Source of the DNA: Campylobacter showae
GTDB lineage: Bacteria; Campylobacterota; Campylobacteria; Campylobacterales; Campylobacteraceae
Assembly (NCBI RefSeq): GCF_900573985.1
Contig: NZ_UWOK01000001.1
Span: 1,426,001-1,490,000 of the forward strand
Reading direction: 5' to 3'
DNA length: 64,000 nucleotides
Shown here: in pieces, positions 28,477 through 37,498 of the stretch
Layout of the letters: each line of letters begins with the position of its first letter
Numbering within the stretch: the first letter of the stretch is position 1
Made by a program: the position numbers and the translations under genes
The notes under the pieces: model-generated
The model's input: the letters and a program-made list of their open reading frames with translations, nothing else
Told to the model about the DNA's origin: nothing
Database searches by the model: none

Positions 28477-29877
28477 TTGATAGACGAAATTTTTAGAGAA
28501 TACGATATACGAGGCATTTACGAGCGCGATCTAAACGAAACGAGCGTCAAAGCGATCGGGTTAAATTTGGGTCGAGAGATGCTACGCCGAGGTGCAAAAA
28601 ACGTTAGCGTAGGATTTGACGCTAGGCTAAGCGCGGGTGAGGTTTTCGGCTGGCTAGTTAGCGGGCTAAATTTGACTGGGATCAAGGTCTATGATATCGG
28701 CTTGCTACCGACGCCGGTCGGGTATTTTAGCGTGTTTTCGGACAAATTTGACGCAAATATAATGATAACCGGTTCTCATAATCCAAAAGAATACAACGGC
28801 TTTAAAATCACGATTTTTAAGGATAGCTATTTCGGTGAGGATTTGCAAAAGCTAAAAACCGCCGTACTAGCGGACATCACGGCAAAAACGCAAATCCCGA
28901 ATGATCTGAGGGCTGAGAAATTCGATATCGCGACGCCTTATAAAAATTTTCTCATAGAGCAGTTTGGACATCTAAAAAATCTACCGCTAAAAATCGTCAT
29001 CGACTGCGCAAACGGCGCGGTCGGAGCGGTTTTGCCCGAAATTTGTGAGGCGTTAAATTTGAACGCTCAAATTTTATACCCCCAGCCCGACGGAAACTTT
29101 CCGAACCATCACCCAGATCCTAGCGAGGAGAAAAATTTAAGCGATCTAAAGGCCGCGCTAAAGGGCGAATTTGACATAGGATTCGGTTTTGACGGCGACG
29201 GCGACCGCATCGCGGTTCTAACCAAAAAACGCAACATAAAAGGCGACGAGCTGGCCTATCTATATAGCCTCGCGATGAAAAACCCCAGGGTGCTGGGCGA
29301 GGTCAAATGCTCGCAAAATATGTACGACGAGATCGACGCGCACGGCGGCAAAAGCTTCATGGGCAAAACCGGACACAGTAATATCAAAAAGGCGATGAAG
29401 GAGCTAAATATCGATATGGCGGCCGAGGTGAGCGGGCATATTTTCTTTAAGGAGCGGTATTTTGGCTTTGACGATGCGACGTATGCGATGTTTCGTGCGC
29501 TAGAGCTTGTGGCTAAGGGCTTTAACCTAGACGGCGAGCTTGATAAACTGCCAAAGGTCTTTAGCACCGACGAGATCAAGGTAAAGACGACCGACGCACA
29601 GAAATTTAAGCTTGTGGCAAAGCTAAAAGAGGTTTTGGTTGAAATTTACGAAAATGGCGACGCGCAAAAATTGCTAGCAGGCCTAGGTAAAATAGCCGAA
29701 ATCATCGACATAGACGGTGTTAGAGTGAGGTTCGAGGATGGTAGCTGGGCGCTAGTACGAGCCTCGAATACTACGCCTGTTATCGTTACGAGATTTGAGA
29801 CCAAGGATCAAAATTTACTGACGCGGCTTCAAGAAACATTTTTAAATTTGGTCGAAAATTTAAAGCAAAAGGCGTAA
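28477..29877 (+). CDS. Phosphomannomutase / phosphoglucomutase
   Basis: A 466-residue alpha-D-phosphohexomutase of the AlgC/ManB class that makes mannose 1-phosphate (and probably glucose 1-phosphate) from the 6-phosphates. The catalytic phosphoserine is Ser100 in TGSHNPKEYNG. The Mg loop is DGDGDR (239-244), the sugar-specificity loop EVSGH occurs near residue 317, and the phosphate-binding SNTTPVIVTR is near the C-terminus. The start is a TTG at 28477 after TAAGG. It is 3 bases from manC, so the two steps to GDP-mannose are coupled. A homologue sits beside fliL/acpS in C. jejuni. Confidence 0.94.
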   Translation: MIDEIFREYDIRGIYERDLNETSVKAIGLNLGREMLRRGAKNVSVGFDARLSAGEVFGWLVSGLNLTGIKVYDIGLLPTPVGYFSVFSDKFDANIMITGSHNPKEYNGFKITIFKDSYFGEDLQKLKTAVLADITAKTQIPNDLRAEKFDIATPYKNFLIEQFGHLKNLPLKIVIDCANGAVGAVLPEICEALNLNAQILYPQPDGNFPNHHPDPSEEKNLSDLKAALKGEFDIGFGFDGDGDRIAVLTKKRNIKGDELAYLYSLAMKNPRVLGEVKCSQNMYDEIDAHGGKSFMGKTGHSNIKKAMKELNIDMAAEVSGHIFFKERYFGFDDATYAMFRALELVAKGFNLDGELDKLPKVFSTDEIKVKTTDAQKFKLVAKLKEVLVEIYENGDAQKLLAGLGKIAEIIDIDGVRVRFEDGSWALVRASNTTPVIVTRFETKDQNLLTRLQETFLNLVENLKQKA

Positions 29878-29880
29878 AAA

Positions 29881-31224
29881 ATGACAAACGTTATACTTTG
29901 CGGAGGTTCGGGCACGAGGCTTTGGCCGTTATCGCGAACACTGATGCCAAAGCAATTCATTAGGCTTTTTAACGAAAAATCGCTCTTTGACCTTACGCTT
30001 AGACGCAACGTGTACGCGCAAAAAACGATCATCGTTTGCAACGAGGCGCACTACTTTTTAGCGCTTGACGAGTGCGGAAATAAAAAAATAGACAAATTTA
30101 TCCTTGAGCCATTTGGTAAAAACACTGCCGCGGCGATCACCTTTGCTGCGCTTTGCTGCGATGAGGATGAAATTTTACTCGTTACACCGAGCGATCATTT
30201 AATCGAGGATGAGACTGAATACAAAAAGGCACTTTTGATCGCGCAAAGCTATGCAAATCAGGGTTTTTTGGTGACGTTTGGCATAAAACCTAACGAACCA
30301 AACACGGGCTACGGCTACATCAAGGCCGATAAAAATGGCGACGTAGAGCGATTTATCGAAAAGCCCAACCTTGAAACCGCGGCGAAATTTATAAAAGAGG
30401 GCGGGTATTATTTTAACAGCGGTATGTTTTGCTTTAAGGCTGGCGTATTTTTAAGCGAGATGAAAAAATACGCGCCAAGTATCGTAAAAGACGTGACGGC
30501 GGCGATAGAGGGCTCGGCGAACGAACCGAATTTGCTAAAAATAAGTCCGAATTTTATGGATAAGATCGAAGATATCAGCATCGACTATGCGCTAATGCAA
30601 AAAAGCTTAAATATCAAAATGGTGCCGCTGGATGCGGGCTGGAGCGATATGGGCAGCTTTGATGAGCTGAGTAAAAAGATAAAAAACGAGGGCGAGTCGC
30701 TGCAAATTGGTGCGAGCGAAAATTTCATCCTAACTAAAAAACCGACCGCACTAGTAGATGTGCAAAATTTGCTCGTAGTAGACACTAAAGACGCGCTTTT
30801 GATCGCTAAAAAAGGCAGTTCGCAAAAGGTAAAAGAGGTTTATAAGCACTTTTCAAATTCATTGCCTGAAATTTGCGAAACGCACACAAGCGTGTACCGT
30901 CCGTGGGGTAGCTATGAGGTGCTAGGCGAGGGCAGCGGCTACAAGATGAAAAAGATCGTGGTTAAGCCCGGCAAAAGACTGAGCTTGCAAAAGCATTTTA
31001 AAAGAAACGAACACTGGGTCGTCGTCGAGGGCGAGGCGCTAGTAACGATAGACGGTAACGAAGCACCACTAAAACAAAACGAGTCGATATATATAAAAAG
31101 CGGGCAGATTCACCGACTGGAAAATACGGCAAACTCCGATCTCATCGTCATAGAAGTACAAACGGGCGAGTATCTGGGCGAGGACGATATAGTTCGTATC
31201 AGCGACGACTACGATAGAAAGTAG
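29881..31224 (+). CDS. manC: Mannose-1-phosphate guanylyltransferase / mannose-6-phosphate isomerase
   Basis: A 447-residue bifunctional type II enzyme. The N-terminal nucleotidyltransferase has CGGSGTRLWPLSR with PKQF (about 7-25) and the FIEKPN motif (near 162) and makes GDP-mannose. The C-terminal cupin isomerase (about 335-447) has RPWGSYEVL, KPGKRLSLQKH and EHWVVVEG with its metal-binding histidines. It follows the mutase by 3 bases and precedes two glycan assembly genes. There is no GDP-mannose dehydratase nearby, so mannose itself is the likely sugar. Confidence 0.95.
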   Translation: MTNVILCGGSGTRLWPLSRTLMPKQFIRLFNEKSLFDLTLRRNVYAQKTIIVCNEAHYFLALDECGNKKIDKFILEPFGKNTAAAITFAALCCDEDEILLVTPSDHLIEDETEYKKALLIAQSYANQGFLVTFGIKPNEPNTGYGYIKADKNGDVERFIEKPNLETAAKFIKEGGYYFNSGMFCFKAGVFLSEMKKYAPSIVKDVTAAIEGSANEPNLLKISPNFMDKIEDISIDYALMQKSLNIKMVPLDAGWSDMGSFDELSKKIKNEGESLQIGASENFILTKKPTALVDVQNLLVVDTKDALLIAKKGSSQKVKEVYKHFSNSLPEICETHTSVYRPWGSYEVLGEGSGYKMKKIVVKPGKRLSLQKHFKRNEHWVVVEGEALVTIDGNEAPLKQNESIYIKSGQIHRLENTANSDLIVIEVQTGEYLGEDDIVRISDDYDRK

Positions 31225-31235
31225 CGGCGGAGCGG

Positions 31236-32357
31236 ATGAAAAAAGCTCTGGTTTGCGACTGGCTAGAAACCTATGCCGGAGCCGAGCGTTGCGTGCAGAG
31301 TTTTACGGATATTTGGGACGATTTTGAGATTTTTAGCCTTGTTGATTACCTTAAATTTGACGATAGGCAAAAGATTTTAAATGGCAAATTCGCTCGAACT
31401 AGTTTTATTCAAAATTTACCGTTTGCAAAGAGCAAATTTAGGAGCTATCTGCCGCTTTTTCCGCTAGCGATAGAGCAGTTTGATCTGAGCGAATTTGACG
31501 TCGTGCTGTCTAGTTCGCACGCCGTAGCAAAGGGCGCTCTGACGCATTCAAACCAGCTTCATATAAGCTATATACACACTCCGATGCGATATGCTTGGGA
31601 TATGTATTTTGACTATTTGCGTCAAAATGGACTAGAACGCGGACTAAAAGCGGTGCTGGCTAGGTATATTTTACATAAAATTCGCCTGTGGGATATCGCC
31701 GCGGCAAACAGAGCTGACGTTTACGTCGCAAATTCAAATTTTATTGCGCGTCGCATACGTAAAATTTACGGCAAAGATGCCGCCGTGATCTACCCGCCCG
31801 TAGATACCGCAAATTTTAAATTAAACGAAAATAAAGAGGACTTTTACGTCACGGTTTCAAGGATGGTGCCTTATAAAAAGATCGATTTAATCGTACGCGC
31901 CTTTAACGAAAGCGGCAAAAAGCTAGTCGTCGTGGGTGACGGCGAGCAGATGAATGAAATCAGAAATATCGCCAAAAGTAATATTGAAATTTTAGGCTTC
32001 AGGGGTGCGCGCGAGACTGCGGAGCTGATGGGTAAGGCAAAAGCCTTCGTATTTGCTGCCGTAGAGGATTTTGGTATAGCGCCCGTGGAAGCTCAGGCCT
32101 GCGGTACGCCCGTCATCTGCCTAGGTAAAGGCGGTGCGAAAGAGAGCGTGATAGACGGCGTCACGGGCGTTTATTTTAGCGAGCAAAGCGAAGATAGCCT
32201 AAACGAAGCGGTTGTAAAATTTGAAAAAATAAGAGACAAATTTGATCCGCAAGCGATCAGGCAAAATGCGCTAAAATTTTCAAAAGAGCGCTTTGAGCGA
32301 GAGATAAAGGGGCTCGTGGAGAGTAGTTACGAGAGATTTTTAGAGGGCGTGCTATGA
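31236..32357 (+). CDS. GT4-type glycosyltransferase (WbaZ-like mannosyltransferase)
   Basis: A 373-residue GT-B fold enzyme. The N-terminal half has the WbaZ-like features DWLETYAGAERC, SSSHAVAKGA and ISYIHTPMRYAWD. The C-terminal half has the donor site: VSRMVPYKKIDLIV, FVFAAVEDFGIAPVEAQACG (the E-x7-E motif of GT4) and GGAKESVIDG. Given that the two genes upstream make GDP-mannose, it is likely a mannosyltransferase; the acceptor is unknown. It overlaps the next gene by 4 bases. Confidence 0.88.
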   Translation: MKKALVCDWLETYAGAERCVQSFTDIWDDFEIFSLVDYLKFDDRQKILNGKFARTSFIQNLPFAKSKFRSYLPLFPLAIEQFDLSEFDVVLSSSHAVAKGALTHSNQLHISYIHTPMRYAWDMYFDYLRQNGLERGLKAVLARYILHKIRLWDIAAANRADVYVANSNFIARRIRKIYGKDAAVIYPPVDTANFKLNENKEDFYVTVSRMVPYKKIDLIVRAFNESGKKLVVVGDGEQMNEIRNIAKSNIEILGFRGARETAELMGKAKAFVFAAVEDFGIAPVEAQACGTPVICLGKGGAKESVIDGVTGVYFSEQSEDSLNEAVVKFEKIRDKFDPQAIRQNALKFSKERFEREIKGLVESSYERFLEGVL

Positions 32358-32965
32358 GTCTGCGCTCTAAAATTTTGCTAAAAGCCGTGATCGATTACGT
32401 CGTCGTTGTCGCTACTGCGCCGATTTGGCTTGCGGTCGTCACCGTCATAGCCGCAGTCATAAAGATAAACGAGCCCGGCGAGAGCATCTTTTTCAAACAA
32501 AAGCGAATAGGGCGCTTCGGCAAGCCGTTTAGCTGCTATAAATTTAGATCGATGCATAAAAATTGGCGTAAAATTTTGGACGAGTATCTTGCGCAAAATC
32601 CCGCAGAGGCCGAGCATTTTGCCAAATTTCACAAATACGAATTTGATCCGCGCATAACAAAAGTCGGCGGATTTATCAGGCGTACTTCGCTTGATGAGCT
32701 ACCGCAGCTTTTTAACGTTCTTAGACTTGAAATGAGCCTGGTCGGACCGCGTCCGTATATGTTTTACGAAAAAAGACAAATCGGCAAAAGCTTAGGCAAG
32801 ATAACGAGGGTCAGGCCGGGGCTTACCGGACTTTGGCAGGTGAGCGGCAGGAATGAAATTTCATTTGACGAGCGAGTAAAAATGGAGTGCGCATATGTCG
32901 ATAATCTTTCGATTTTTAGGGATTTTTTGATACTTGTTCGTACGATTTTCGTGGTTTTAAAATAA
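32354..32965 (+). CDS. Polyprenyl-phosphate sugar-1-phosphate transferase (WbaP C-terminal type)
   Basis: A 203-residue monotopic phosphoglycosyltransferase that loads the first sugar 1-phosphate on undecaprenyl phosphate to begin a glycan. It has one N-terminal membrane helix (about 9-31), then KQKRIGRFGKPFSCYKFRSM, the catalytic region with RRTSLDELPQLFNVL (Asp-Glu dyad) and SLVGPRPY, and RPGLTGLWQVSGRNE. It lacks the four extra N-terminal helices of full WbaP. It is last of the four-gene glycan operon, with an ATGA overlap with the glycosyltransferase. Confidence 0.93.
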   Translation: MSLRSKILLKAVIDYVVVVATAPIWLAVVTVIAAVIKINEPGESIFFKQKRIGRFGKPFSCYKFRSMHKNWRKILDEYLAQNPAEAEHFAKFHKYEFDPRITKVGGFIRRTSLDELPQLFNVLRLEMSLVGPRPYMFYEKRQIGKSLGKITRVRPGLTGLWQVSGRNEISFDERVKMECAYVDNLSIFRDFLILVRTIFVVLK

Positions 32966-33015
32966 ATTTAATTCGCGATATTTTCGTACTTTTCTTAAAA
33001 ATTTCGATACAAATT

Positions 33016-33963
33016 TTATTGCTTTTTAAATCTTATTTTATTTATTTTTCTCTCGATAAAATAAAAATTTACGAATCCAAACACGACCGAACCAGCCGTC
33101 ACGAAGGCTAAATTTATGCCTCCTAGCCAAAATTCACTAAGCCAAATAAAAAGAAAATGACTGATAAAAATCGCGTATGAAAGCGAGCCTGCGATATCGT
33201 TAAATTTAAGCTTAAATTTAAACCTCTCATGCGCTAGTACGACCGCAGCTCCGACTAGATAGCCGGTCACCGTCTCTACGCCAAAGGCGCTAAATTCGCG
33301 CGAGTAAAAAAGATAGCCTGCCAGCGCCGCTACCGCCACGTAAAAAACGGCGAGCTTGCCAAACTCTTTTTGATAGATCAAAAATCCCGTGTAAAACATA
33401 AAAAATACGCCGCAAACAAGCCTATATCCGTAGATATCGGCATTTATAAAGCCCAAATTCGCCGCTGCATAAACGCCTAGCGAGCCGGTAGCTAGCGCGT
33501 AGCCTAGCCGTCTAAATTTGATCGCTAGCACGAGCAGGGCATAGGCCTGAAGCTCGGCTCCTAGCGACCATGCGGGAGGTATGATGAAATTTAGCCCCAC
33601 GGGCGCGTCTATGACGGAAACATCAAGCCAAAAAAAGTAGTTTAGAGGCGCGATAAGCGCATTCAGGAGCAAGTTTTTTGCATTAAAATGCGGCCGCAGA
33701 TACGACGTCGCGCAAAAAAATAGCACCGTCAGCGCAAACGCAAAGAAAAACGCGGGATAAATGCGTAAAAATCTATCTTTTATGAAGTAGCTTATTTGTG
33801 CGTTTTTCGGTGCGATTTTGATAAAGACCTTTGATGTGACGAGTCCTGCTAGGATATAAAAAATCACGACTGCAAAGACGCCGATGTTTTTGCCCGCCAG
33901 TCCTATACCGACGTGCGATAGTAGCACGAAATACGCTAAGATAAACCTAATATAACCAAACAT
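33016..33963 (-). CDS. Acyltransferase family 3 (OafA/YrhL-like) membrane protein
   Basis: A 315-residue protein with about ten hydrophobic segments, the acyltransferase-3 domain that O-acetylates surface polysaccharides or other envelope sugars. It starts YIRFILAYFVLLSHVG, with the catalytic-type His of the family (RxxA...H pattern), then a re-entrant W/P-rich region PPAWSLGAELQAYAL with the typical WSL-x-x-E motif, and a final ISHFLFIWLSEF helix. It lacks the SGNH domain. Convergent with the glycan operon, it may decorate that product; this is inference from position. Confidence 0.9.
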   Translation of the reverse strand: MFGYIRFILAYFVLLSHVGIGLAGKNIGVFAVVIFYILAGLVTSKVFIKIAPKNAQISYFIKDRFLRIYPAFFFAFALTVLFFCATSYLRPHFNAKNLLLNALIAPLNYFFWLDVSVIDAPVGLNFIIPPAWSLGAELQAYALLVLAIKFRRLGYALATGSLGVYAAANLGFINADIYGYRLVCGVFFMFYTGFLIYQKEFGKLAVFYVAVAALAGYLFYSREFSAFGVETVTGYLVGAAVVLAHERFKFKLKFNDIAGSLSYAIFISHFLFIWLSEFWLGGINLAFVTAGSVVFGFVNFYFIERKINKIRFKKQ

Positions 33964-34309
33964 TTTGTTCCTAATTTTTGCTTTTTTACGGCATTTTGCG
34001 GCTATGCCTAGCTGGATTTTTCGGCGCGATTTTTTCGCAAATTTCGCCGCTTTGCTCTTTTGGGCCGTGACCGTCGTAACCTACCAAAAATGACGCCTTT
34101 TTGTCGAGTTTTCTACGCAAAGGCGATTGTTGCCTTTTTTAGCCGGATAGCTATGTAAAATTTGCCGCCCGTATTTATATTTTGCCCAAGTATGCATAAA
34201 ATTTAAACATCTCAAGTTTTGCCGTTTTTGCGTTTACTTTGGTTTTGATTTTACCGTAAATTTAAGCGTTTTAGGTTTTTGTATCGACTTTAAATTTTGG
34301 GGTAGTTTA
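33964..34309. other. Intergenic region between the acyltransferase and the 84-residue gene
   Basis: About 345 bases without a gene. A small hairpin AAAGGC/GCCTTT followed by Ts occurs at 34119-34140 on the plus strand, but no plus-strand gene precedes it. Confidence 0.35.
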
Positions 34310-34564
34310 TTAAAAATCTCCGCTTTCGCCAAATTTAACGCTAGAACCTAAAATTTTGCAAACCAAGTCTAAGATTTCTAAATTTACCTCGCTCGCGTAT
34401 TCGTCGATAATCTTAAAAACTTCTTGCCTCACGTCTAAGCAGCTATCTGCGTGAGTTTTTGCGTATGTTGCGCTAGCGATTTTAGCTAGCGCAAAAGTAT
34501 CTATATCTTTTTGTCTCATAGCCGTTTTTAGCGTTTTTGAGAGCTTCCATTTTAGATTTTCCAT
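34310..34564 (-). CDS. Hypothetical 84-residue protein
   Basis: A small soluble, helix-rich, mildly charged protein I do not recognise. AAAAGGA precedes the ATG at 34564, and the gene lies 46 bases downstream of radA on the same strand, so it is probably the last gene of the radA transcript. There is no signal peptide, TM segment or metal motif. The balanced charge and codon use like its neighbours suggest a real gene. Confidence 0.6.
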   Translation of the reverse strand: MENLKWKLSKTLKTAMRQKDIDTFALAKIASATYAKTHADSCLDVRQEVFKIIDEYASEVNLEILDLVCKILGSSVKFGESGDF

Positions 34565-34610
34565 ATTTTTCCTTTTGCGTTTTTGCGGCGCGGGTCTTTG
34601 CGGCTAAATT

Positions 34611-35951
34611 TTACATCCACTCCAAAACCTGCGTGATGTCGCCGGCAACGAAGCATTTTAGCCCCTGCGCGTCAAGCGGCTTAGAGGGCACGATCGCGTT
34701 TTTAAATTTCTGAGTTTTGGCCTCTTTTAGGCGCTGATCGAGGTTAAATATCTCGCGAATCTCGCCGTTTAGGCTAAGCTCGCCCATAAATACGCTCTCT
34801 TTGCTGATCGGACGATTTTTAAAGCTGGAAATGATCGCCGCGACTACGGCTAGATCGGCTGCCGTTTCGCCGATCTTGACTCCGCCGCTCACGTTGATGA
34901 AAACATCGTAGTGTCCTAGCGGGATCTCTAACTTGCGCTCAAGCAGCGCTAGTAGCATATCTAGGCGGTTTTTGTCAAAGCCCGTGGAGCTGCGCTTAGG
35001 ATACGCGCTCTCGCACACGAGTGCTTGTATTTCGACGCTAAGCGCGCGCGAGCCCTCCATCGTGATAGTGATAGCCGAGCCGCTAGTGGCCTTGCCTCGC
35101 GTGAAAAATTTGCCCGCGACGTCGTTGGCGCTGATTAGCCCGTTTTGGCTCATCTCGAAAATTCCCACTTCGCTAGTCGAGCCGAATCGGTTTTTAAAAC
35201 CCCGTAGCATACGCAGCTCGCGGCTGGAGTCGCCTTCGAAATAAAGCACCACGTCCACCATATGCTCCAGGATGCGCGGTCCTGCGATCGAGCCGTCTTT
35301 TGTGATATGGCCGATGATAAAGACGCAGATATTTTCGTTTTTGGCTAGGCGCATTAGCTCGAAGGTGATCTCGCGCACCTGCGACACGGAGCCCGGCGCA
35401 GAGGCGATTTTTTCGCTGTAAAGGGTCTGTATAGAGTCGATGACGAGGATTTTATACTCGTTTTTACGCACTTCGGCGAGGATATTTTCGAGTAAAATTT
35501 CCGTGAGCAAAAAGAGTCCTTCTTTGACCGCGTCTAGGCGCTGGGCTCGCATTTTGATCTGGCTCGCGCTCTCTTCGCCGCTCACGTACAGCGTCTTTTT
35601 GCCTTGAGCGGCGAAATTTGATGCGATTTTTAGCAGCAAGGTGCTTTTACCGATGCCTGGGCTTCCGCCGATTAGCACCAGCGAGCCTTCCACGACGCCG
35701 CCGCCAAGGACTAGGTCTAGTTCGCTATTTTGCGTGCTGATGCGCGTGATTTTTTCTATTTCAACCTCGCTGATTTGCTTTGCGAGACTTGGTTTTGCGG
35801 TGCTTTTTGAGATCTCTTTTAGCGTTTCGATTTGCTGCGCGTTTAGTTCTAAAAAGCTATCCCAAGCTCCGCACTGAGGGCATTTGCCGACCCATTTGCT
35901 CTGCTGATTGCCGCAGGCTTGACACTCAAATATGGTTTTAGTTTTTGCCAT
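34611..35951 (-). CDS. radA: DNA repair protein RadA
   Basis: A 446-residue RecA-like helicase that drives branch migration in recombination and also assists natural transformation in several bacteria. It has the N-terminal C4 zinc finger (Cys10, Cys13, Cys24, Cys27), Walker A GGSPGIGKST (Lys102), the RadA signature KNRFGSTSEVG near residue 250, and a C-terminal Lon-protease-like domain with ALSVEIQALV and GHYDVFINVSGGVKI. Full length. A link with the transformation operon at 43-52 kb is possible but positional evidence is absent. Confidence 0.95.
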   Translation of the reverse strand: MAKTKTIFECQACGNQQSKWVGKCPQCGAWDSFLELNAQQIETLKEISKSTAKPSLAKQISEVEIEKITRISTQNSELDLVLGGGVVEGSLVLIGGSPGIGKSTLLLKIASNFAAQGKKTLYVSGEESASQIKMRAQRLDAVKEGLFLLTEILLENILAEVRKNEYKILVIDSIQTLYSEKIASAPGSVSQVREITFELMRLAKNENICVFIIGHITKDGSIAGPRILEHMVDVVLYFEGDSSRELRMLRGFKNRFGSTSEVGIFEMSQNGLISANDVAGKFFTRGKATSGSAITITMEGSRALSVEIQALVCESAYPKRSSTGFDKNRLDMLLALLERKLEIPLGHYDVFINVSGGVKIGETAADLAVVAAIISSFKNRPISKESVFMGELSLNGEIREIFNLDQRLKEAKTQKFKNAIVPSKPLDAQGLKCFVAGDITQVLEWM

Positions 35952-36125
35952 TTTTTTCCTTTGCGCGATTATACTTTAAAATGTTTAAATTTTACTCCGG
36001 CTGCGCGACTAAATTTCAAATCGAAACACGCGCACGCGAAAAATGAGCAAATTTAACTCAAATCAACGGAAATTCAACTTTATCTAAATACAATTTGTCA
36101 AATTTAAAACTAAAATGGAGCGAAA

Positions 36126-37457
36126 ATGAAACAAAAGCTTAGCAAGAATCAGTTTTTAGTCATCTCGCTCACGCTTTTTGCCATGTTTTTTGGTGCGGGG
36201 AACTTCATCTTTCCGCCAAATTTAGGGCGAGAGGCTGGGCAGAATTTTTACGTCGCGATTATGTTTTTCTGCGCTACGGCAGTGCTTTTGCCGGTGCTTG
36301 GCGTCGCAGCGATCGCTAGAGCAAAAGGGCTTCAAAGCCTAGTTCGCCGCATAGATCCGGTATTTGCGGTGCTTTTTACGGCGCTTTTATACCTTACGAT
36401 CGGACCGCTTTTTGCGATACCTCGCGCGGCGAATATGCCTTTTGATATCGCTGTTAAGCCGTTTATTGCGGCTGAAAATTTGCAAATTTGGCTATTTTTC
36501 TACTCGGCGGCGTATTTTGCGTTAAATTATTACGTCTGTATGAATCCGTCAAAACTAGTCGATCTACTCGGCAAATATCTAACTCCGCTACTTTTGGCGC
36601 TTATTTTGCTGCTTTTTGGAGCGGGATTTTTGTTCCCGATCGGCGAGTTCGTCGCTCCTAGCGGAGACTATGCGCAGCGCGCCGCAGCTAAGGGCTTTGT
36701 AGAGGGTTATCAGACGATGGACGCGCTGGCGTCGCTGGCGTTTGGTATCATTGTGATAAACGCTATCAGAACCGTGGGCGTAAAAGACGAGCGCCACTTG
36801 GTTTCATCGACTATAAAAGCCGGCATGACGGCGGGCGTGATTTTGATGGCGATTTACCTGATGCTGGGCTACTTGGGCGCGACGTCGGCGGAGCTTTTTA
36901 AAGATGCGCCGGAGATAAATGGAGCCGAGCTGCTATCTCGCATTAGCGGTCATTACTTCGGTAAAGCAGGCGTTTTGGTGCTAGGTTCTGCATTTTTCCT
37001 AGCTTGTATCACGACGACGCTGGGGCTCATAAGCTCTGCTAGCGAGTACTTCGAGGAGCTAACGGGCGGACGCGTCAAATATAAAATTTGGGTTGCGGCG
37101 TGGTGCTTGATCGGCTTTGGCGTGGCGAATTTCGGCCTCACGACCATCATCAAGGGCTCGATCCCGGTGCTCATCGCCATCTATCCGATCGCCATTATGC
37201 TCATCATCCTTTCGCTCATCAACCCGCTGATCGACTCGAGCAAGCTTATCTACCGCACCTGCGTCTACGTCTGCGTGGTCGTCGGCACGATAAACGGACT
37301 TGATATTGCGGGCGTCTCCGTGCCGCTAGTGACGGATCTCGTCAAGGAAATGCCGTTTTACGATTCGATGCTGGGCTGGATCGTGCCTAGCGCAGTTGCG
37401 TTTGCGGTTACTTACATACTGCACCTTGTGCTAGAAAAAAGAGAAAATACTTTTTAA
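36126..37457 (+). CDS. brnQ: Branched-chain amino acid transporter BrnQ
   Basis: A 443-residue LIVCS-family carrier that imports leucine, isoleucine and valine with Na+ or H+. It has about twelve hydrophobic segments and the family N-terminal motif FAMFFGAGNFIFPP with LGREAGQ. Further motifs are TIGPLFAIPRAA near residue 98 and the TTTLGLISSASEYF region near residue 300. ATG 36126 follows GGAG; a TACAAT 32 bases upstream may be the -10. The isoleucine link with ilvA is only functional. Confidence 0.94.
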   Translation: MKQKLSKNQFLVISLTLFAMFFGAGNFIFPPNLGREAGQNFYVAIMFFCATAVLLPVLGVAAIARAKGLQSLVRRIDPVFAVLFTALLYLTIGPLFAIPRAANMPFDIAVKPFIAAENLQIWLFFYSAAYFALNYYVCMNPSKLVDLLGKYLTPLLLALILLLFGAGFLFPIGEFVAPSGDYAQRAAAKGFVEGYQTMDALASLAFGIIVINAIRTVGVKDERHLVSSTIKAGMTAGVILMAIYLMLGYLGATSAELFKDAPEINGAELLSRISGHYFGKAGVLVLGSAFFLACITTTLGLISSASEYFEELTGGRVKYKIWVAAWCLIGFGVANFGLTTIIKGSIPVLIAIYPIAIMLIILSLINPLIDSSKLIYRTCVYVCVVVGTINGLDIAGVSVPLVTDLVKEMPFYDSMLGWIVPSAVAFAVTYILHLVLEKRENTF

Positions 37458-37471
37458 CCGCTAGCGGCAAA

Positions 37472-37497
37472 GCGCCGAGCTCGTAAGAGTTCGGCGC
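37472..37497 (+). terminator. Strong hairpin after brnQ
   Basis: GCGCCGAGCTC (37472-37482), loop GTAA, GAGTTCGGCGC (37487-37497): an 11-bp stem with one G-T pair and a GNRA tetraloop. The tandem repeats begin 2 bases later, so any T tract has been lost or replaced. Confidence 0.55.
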
Positions 37498-37498
37498 G

